Source of the DNA: CAYXDO01 sp964463485
GTDB taxonomy: Bacteria; Myxococcota; Kuafuiibacteriia; Kuafuiibacteriales; Kuafuiibacteriaceae
Direction of reading: 5' to 3'
DNA length: 64,000 bases
Assembly (NCBI GenBank): GCA_964463485.1
Contig: CAYXDO010000025.1
Location: 26,179 to 90,178 of the forward strand
The notes beneath the pieces were generated by a model. That model searched no databases and was not told the origin of the DNA. It saw only the letters and a program-made list of their open reading frames with translations. The translations under genes were made by a program, and so were the position numbers. Positions within the stretch are counted from its first letter, which is position 1. Every line of letters starts with the position of its first letter. Shown piece by piece: positions 60,582 to 64,000 of the stretch.

Positions 60582-63500
60582 TCACCGACTCCACTCGGCG
60601 CCGTGTTCGAAGTTTGCCGAGTTGACCTCGTTGATGGGTGTTGCCGGGCCGACGGCCCCCGTGAGGGGGTCGACGGTCGAAATATAGAGGTCCCAGCTCC
60701 CGCGACCGGTCGAGCGTTTGCTCGAGTAACTCAGGAACTTGGAGTCACTGCTCCAGGTCGGCCAGCTCGTCTCCCCGTCCATTCCGTTGGCGGCGTCCAG
60801 GGACTTGAAGTCGGTGCCGTCGGGCCTGACCATTCGGATCTGTCTGGGAGTGGCTTCGGTAAAGGCAATCCAGCGGCCGTCGGGTGAGTAGGCGGCGAAT
60901 CTGAGAAACACGGCGTTCTGCTGGCTGACCACGAGTGTGCGGGTGCCTCCGGTTTCGGGTACGCGGAACAGCTCGTTGTCGACGATGAACGCGATCTCTC
61001 CAGGCCCCCAGGACGGGAAAGTCTCGGCAGCCGGAGAGTCGGCGCCAGCGAGCACGGAGTCGTTGCCGGAGATGGAGGCCACGTGAATATGGCCGTCGGT
61101 CGCGGACGAGTACGCGAACTGGTGGCTTGGCGACGTCCGAGGGTTGGGGTTCCAAGCGACCTTGGAGAAAATCGGGATTCCCGGGATGGGGAGCTCGAGC
61201 TTGGTCTGAGTGTCTATGATACGCAGCCGCCCGGTAATCTCGACGATCGCGATGTATTTGCCGTCGGGCGAGAGGGAGTGGCAGCCGCCGCATTGCTGGC
61301 CGGAGCTCTGCCCGTCGAACTGTTCGATCGTCGGCGGGCCCTGGAGCCATACTCTCTTGATGTCCGACAAGCTCGCGTTCACGTCGATGTTCCAGAAATA
61401 GAGAAACCGACCCGCCTCGACGGGCACGATCGCACGACCTCCACTCACGGGTACGGTGACGATGGGAGTCTCGGGGTCGTCGGACGCCACGAGGAGGTCC
61501 TTGCGTTCGGAGGCGATTCGGGCGGGGTCGAAGGTGACGTTCACGGTGATCTCTCGGTTGGCGTCGATGTCTGCGGGCAGAGGTCTCGAGATCGTTCGGG
61601 AGAGCGCGTTTGGCGGCGAGACCCAGTTGATCGACCGGATGGAGATGGTTTCGCCCCGGCACGACCAGACTCGGACGGTCGCGGAGACAGGGGCGGACAC
61701 CGCGCCGAAATGAATTTCCGGAGGATCGACGCAGACGCTGGGCTCGGCGCGGCGAGCTACGACCGGGACCAGGAAGATCGGCCGCAGCGGGTCGGTGGTC
61801 TCTATTTCGACCGCGCCTCGCGCGATCGTGGATGAGTCCGCGACGAAGTCGACACCGATCAGGTGCGAGCCGCCGGCGTCGACCGCTATTCCGGACACTG
61901 AATCGGCGCGGAACGCGGAGTGAGATCCGGCGCGCATGCGGCTCGCGAGGATGTTGCATCGACCGATCGAGATATTGGTGACTTCGATAAATCGACGCAC
62001 GGACTGACCTTCCACCACGCTTCCGAAATCCAAGACGGAAGGACTCACTCGGAAGCAAGAGCCCACGTCGAAGGCCTGCGCCGCGACCGGGAGTGAAATG
62101 CCGGACACTGCGGGGTCGTCGATGGCGATGTCCAGCCGCCCCTTGGACTCTCCGACCAGCAGCGGAGAGTACGCCACCTCGAACGTCGCGGACTCGCCGC
62201 CGAGGATGGTGCGAGGCCAGGCCGGATCGAGGACGGTGAGCGCCGGGTCGATCGGGGGTGCCCAAGCTGCGGAGGTGAGGACGCAGGGATCGACTCCGGT
62301 ATTCCGCAGAGTCACGGTCGTGGTCGACGTGTCCCCGGTGGGGATCAGCGTGAACACGACGCGGTTGGGGCTCAGCGAGATCTCGCAAGCGTGCTCGACC
62401 CGCGTGGCTTGAAGCTCGACCTCTGCGGTTGGGTTGCGAGGGGAGTCGGTCTGGACGATCAAGGTGCCCCGATAGTCTCCGAATCGGGAGGCGAGGAGCG
62501 CCAGGTCGACTCCGAAAGACTCTCCCGGCCCGAGAGTAACCGGGAGGCCGGGGGCGTCGACGGTCACTTCGGGGAGGTCTGGGCTGAAGGCTCCGAGCAC
62601 GCGAAGCGGCGCAGCGCCGCCATTCAGGAGCAACACGGCGCGCCTGAATGGACCCTCGGTGCGAACGACTCCGAAATCGACGACCGAAGGCTGCACGATG
62701 AGCTCGGAGGCTATGGCGCGAGCGGTCAATGAAGCGCGAACCTCCGGCGCGTCGCGGAGGCTCGTGGCGAACGCGAGCTCGGCGAAGATCCGCTGGGGAT
62801 GGGTGGGTGCGACAATGATCTCGACGTCGAGGGGTTCGGACATGGATACGGTGGCCGGGAGGGGGCGAGCGGTCGAGGCGGTCACGGCCCCGCTGCCAAA
62901 GAGACTCAGGTCGGTCACGACGAACGGAGTGGCGCCGCGGTTTCGAACCTGGACCTGCCCGGCCCGCGTCTCTCCGAGCAGGACCTCTCCGAGGTCCTGA
63001 GTGGCAGGGACGAGCTCTACTTGGGAAGCTACTCCGTTGCCACTCACGGGGATCTCGTACACGCAACCGTCGCAGCCCGCTTCGATCAGCACGAGGCCCT
63101 GGTCTTGGGTCTCGAGAATCGGATGGTAGTGGACCTCGAGCCCCCGTGCTCCGTGGGCAGGGAGCTCGAAGGTCGCAGTCTCCGTGACGTTGCGGAGCAC
63201 ATCTACGGAGACGTGCTCGGGGCGAGGAAAGTCCGCGGTGCTCACCTTGATGCGAACGGGCTCGCCCACCTTCGAATAGAGCAGGAGCTCCTCCGAGCGG
63301 GAGGTTTGGACGGGGACGTCGAGGAAGGTGAGCTCGAGCGGACTGACTTCGACGCGCGGAGCGATACCGACTCCGCTGAGGGACACCCATTGCTCGGCGC
63401 CCTCCCCTTTGATGCGGAAGCGGATTCGAGCGTCGGAGCGGACTTCCGCGGTCGGGCGAAAAGCCACCGAAAAATCGGCCTTGGCGCCGCCCGTCAAGGT

Positions 63501-63797
63501 GACTGCGACATTTGCGAAAAAGGGATTGGAGAGCGTGGAGGTCTCGACCTCGACGGCCTGGGCGCTCGTGTTGCGTAGCTCGATGTTCAGGCGCCGCACG
63601 GCGCCAACGGGGACCTCGCCAAATTCGAGGGCGGTCGGTGCGACCGAGAGCTCGGCGGGTGCCCGCTCGATGACGTCGCCTTCGTCGCAGGCCACGAGGG
63701 GGAGGAGGACCGCGAGCAAGGCTGCGGAGGAACGTTCGCGAGTGTCGCGCTGTCGAGGTTCGACCGGTCGGTCCGAGGCGTGCGGGCGACGAGACAT
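60582..63797 (-). CDS. Large lipoprotein: Ig-like choice-of-anchor D repeats plus PD40 beta-propeller
   Basis: A 1071-residue lipoprotein (LLAVLLPLVACDEGD). About eight beta-sandwich repeats of the HYDIN/choice-of-anchor D type follow; each opens like LEFGEVPVGAVRRLNIELRN or VDFGVVRTEGPFRRAVLLLN. The last 250 residues form a TolB-like PD40 propeller (CHSLSPDGKYIAIVEITGRL, AYSPDGRWIAFTEATPRQIR, WPTWSSDSKFLSYSSKRST). The first blade begins QQCGGCHSLSPDG, holding a CxxCH haem-c-like motif. It is probably surface or periplasmic, with unknown ligand. The pre-signal segment is long and Arg-rich; the ATG at 63797 is the only clear start. Confidence 0.8.
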   Translation of the reverse strand: MSRRPHASDRPVEPRQRDTRERSSAALLAVLLPLVACDEGDVIERAPAELSVAPTALEFGEVPVGAVRRLNIELRNTSAQAVEVETSTLSNPFFANVAVTLTGGAKADFSVAFRPTAEVRSDARIRFRIKGEGAEQWVSLSGVGIAPRVEVSPLELTFLDVPVQTSRSEELLLYSKVGEPVRIKVSTADFPRPEHVSVDVLRNVTETATFELPAHGARGLEVHYHPILETQDQGLVLIEAGCDGCVYEIPVSGNGVASQVELVPATQDLGEVLLGETRAGQVQVRNRGATPFVVTDLSLFGSGAVTASTARPLPATVSMSEPLDVEIIVAPTHPQRIFAELAFATSLRDAPEVRASLTARAIASELIVQPSVVDFGVVRTEGPFRRAVLLLNGGAAPLRVLGAFSPDLPEVTVDAPGLPVTLGPGESFGVDLALLASRFGDYRGTLIVQTDSPRNPTAEVELQATRVEHACEISLSPNRVVFTLIPTGDTSTTTVTLRNTGVDPCVLTSAAWAPPIDPALTVLDPAWPRTILGGESATFEVAYSPLLVGESKGRLDIAIDDPAVSGISLPVAAQAFDVGSCFRVSPSVLDFGSVVEGQSVRRFIEVTNISIGRCNILASRMRAGSHSAFRADSVSGIAVDAGGSHLIGVDFVADSSTIARGAVEIETTDPLRPIFLVPVVARRAEPSVCVDPPEIHFGAVSAPVSATVRVWSCRGETISIRSINWVSPPNALSRTISRPLPADIDANREITVNVTFDPARIASERKDLLVASDDPETPIVTVPVSGGRAIVPVEAGRFLYFWNIDVNASLSDIKRVWLQGPPTIEQFDGQSSGQQCGGCHSLSPDGKYIAIVEITGRLRIIDTQTKLELPIPGIPIFSKVAWNPNPRTSPSHQFAYSSATDGHIHVASISGNDSVLAGADSPAAETFPSWGPGEIAFIVDNELFRVPETGGTRTLVVSQQNAVFLRFAAYSPDGRWIAFTEATPRQIRMVRPDGTDFKSLDAANGMDGETSWPTWSSDSKFLSYSSKRSTGRGSWDLYISTVDPLTGAVGPATPINEVNSANFEHGAEWSR

Positions 63798-63876
63798 TGG
63801 GTCACTAGCCTATCCGATCTCCCCTCTCCAGGGACAGAGGCGGGATCAGAAGACTTGTTACGGGCGATCCCGAGCT

Positions 63877-64000
63877 CCGATTCTGCCCCCGATTCTGACC
63901 TCCGATTCCGACCTCCGATTCTGACCTCCGATTCTGACCTCCGATTCTGACCTCCGATTCTGACCTCCGATTCCGACCTCCGATTCTGACCTCCGATTCT
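63877..64000. repeat. 13-bp tandem repeat array running off the window
   Basis: At least nine head-to-tail units of ccgattctgacct, some with gattccg, run from about 63877 to the end of the window. Read on the other strand the unit is aggtcagaatcgg, 11 of 13 bases identical to the aggtctgattcgg unit in the element at 55637-55884. The rest of 63798-63876 should hold the promoter of the large lipoprotein gene; nothing else is seen in it. Confidence 0.9.

Noticed and set aside
60745..63390. Long minus-strand open frame of 881 codons overlapping the large lipoprotein gene in another frame
   Set aside because: Its translation is Arg/Pro-rich with no domain or signal, as expected for an alternative frame of GC-rich coding DNA; the overlapping frame has clear Ig-like and propeller repeats.
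63877..64000. Tandem array considered as a CRISPR
   Set aside because: Units are 13 bp with no spacers between them and no cas genes nearby; the same holds for the array at 55.7 kb.
1..64000. tRNA, rRNA and riboswitch genes
   Set aside because: None recognised by eye in the intergenic regions; a covariance-model search would be needed to exclude small RNAs.

Overview
The window is GC-rich (roughly two thirds G+C by eye) and densely coded on both strands. It looks like chromosomal DNA of a myxobacterium-like Deltaproteobacterium (Myxococcota). The reasons are a kinase-fold protein fused to an ATPase, many lipoproteins with Asp/Ala/Pro-rich linkers after the lipobox, choice-of-anchor-type and beta-propeller lipoproteins, a giant single-chain acyl-CoA carboxylase and a lanthipeptide synthetase locus. 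The phylum call is inference; no rRNA or tRNA gene was seen to anchor it.

Layout. 1-7 kb: a truncated ion channel with an unusual pore sequence, a broken ribbon-helix-helix antitoxin, an NAD-dependent DNA ligase and a pseudokinase-ATPase-TPR protein. 7.1-12.6 kb: a 1834-residue carboxylase with eukaryote-like ACC architecture. 12.6-13.2 kb: a repeat-rich gap holding a decayed four-helix-bundle gene inside a 21-bp inverted repeat. 13.2-16.1 kb: an ABC ATPase, a membrane protein and an unassigned protein.

16.3-26.3 kb is the most interesting block, a composite RiPP (ribosomally made, post-translationally modified peptide) locus. On the plus strand lie a radical SAM enzyme, a NodU/CmcH-type carbamoyltransferase and a class II lanthipeptide synthetase (LanM) with a CCG zinc motif. 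On the minus strand lie a ThiS/MoaD-like sulfur carrier, a YcaO, a TfuA and an NHLP-type double-glycine precursor with a Ser/Thr-rich core ending in two Cys. A second, Cys-free double-glycine precursor-like gene sits at the left end. Together they suggest a lanthipeptide that could also be thioamidated (or otherwise sulfur-modified by YcaO), carbamoylated and radically modified. Copies of an 11-bp motif, TTAGGGCCCGT, occur at both edges of the block.

26.5-36 kb: a Phd/PIN toxin-antitoxin pair with a palindromic operator candidate, a membrane protein, an MFS transporter with a lipoprotein, and a three-gene envelope operon (sulfatase-superfamily protein, polytopic membrane protein, methyltransferase).

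36.2-55.6 kb is a large alpha-glucan (starch/maltodextrin) utilisation locus. Two minus-strand lipoproteins (an epimerase-like alpha/alpha barrel and a GH13 amylase) face a long plus-strand operon: two glucodextranase-C-like proteins, an outer-membrane barrel, two starch-binding-like lipoproteins, MalE, MalK, an enlarged MalF, MalG, a nucleotide-kinase-like protein and a GH57 amylopullulanase lipoprotein. Many genes overlap by 4 bp, so they are probably co-transcribed.

55.6-64 kb: an inverted-repeat element enclosing 12-13-bp tandem repeats, a PLC/S1-P1-like protein, a DUF4214-like protein, a hypothetical protein, a gluzincin-TPR lipoprotein and a 1071-residue Ig-like/beta-propeller lipoprotein. 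The window ends inside another 13-bp repeat array of the same family.
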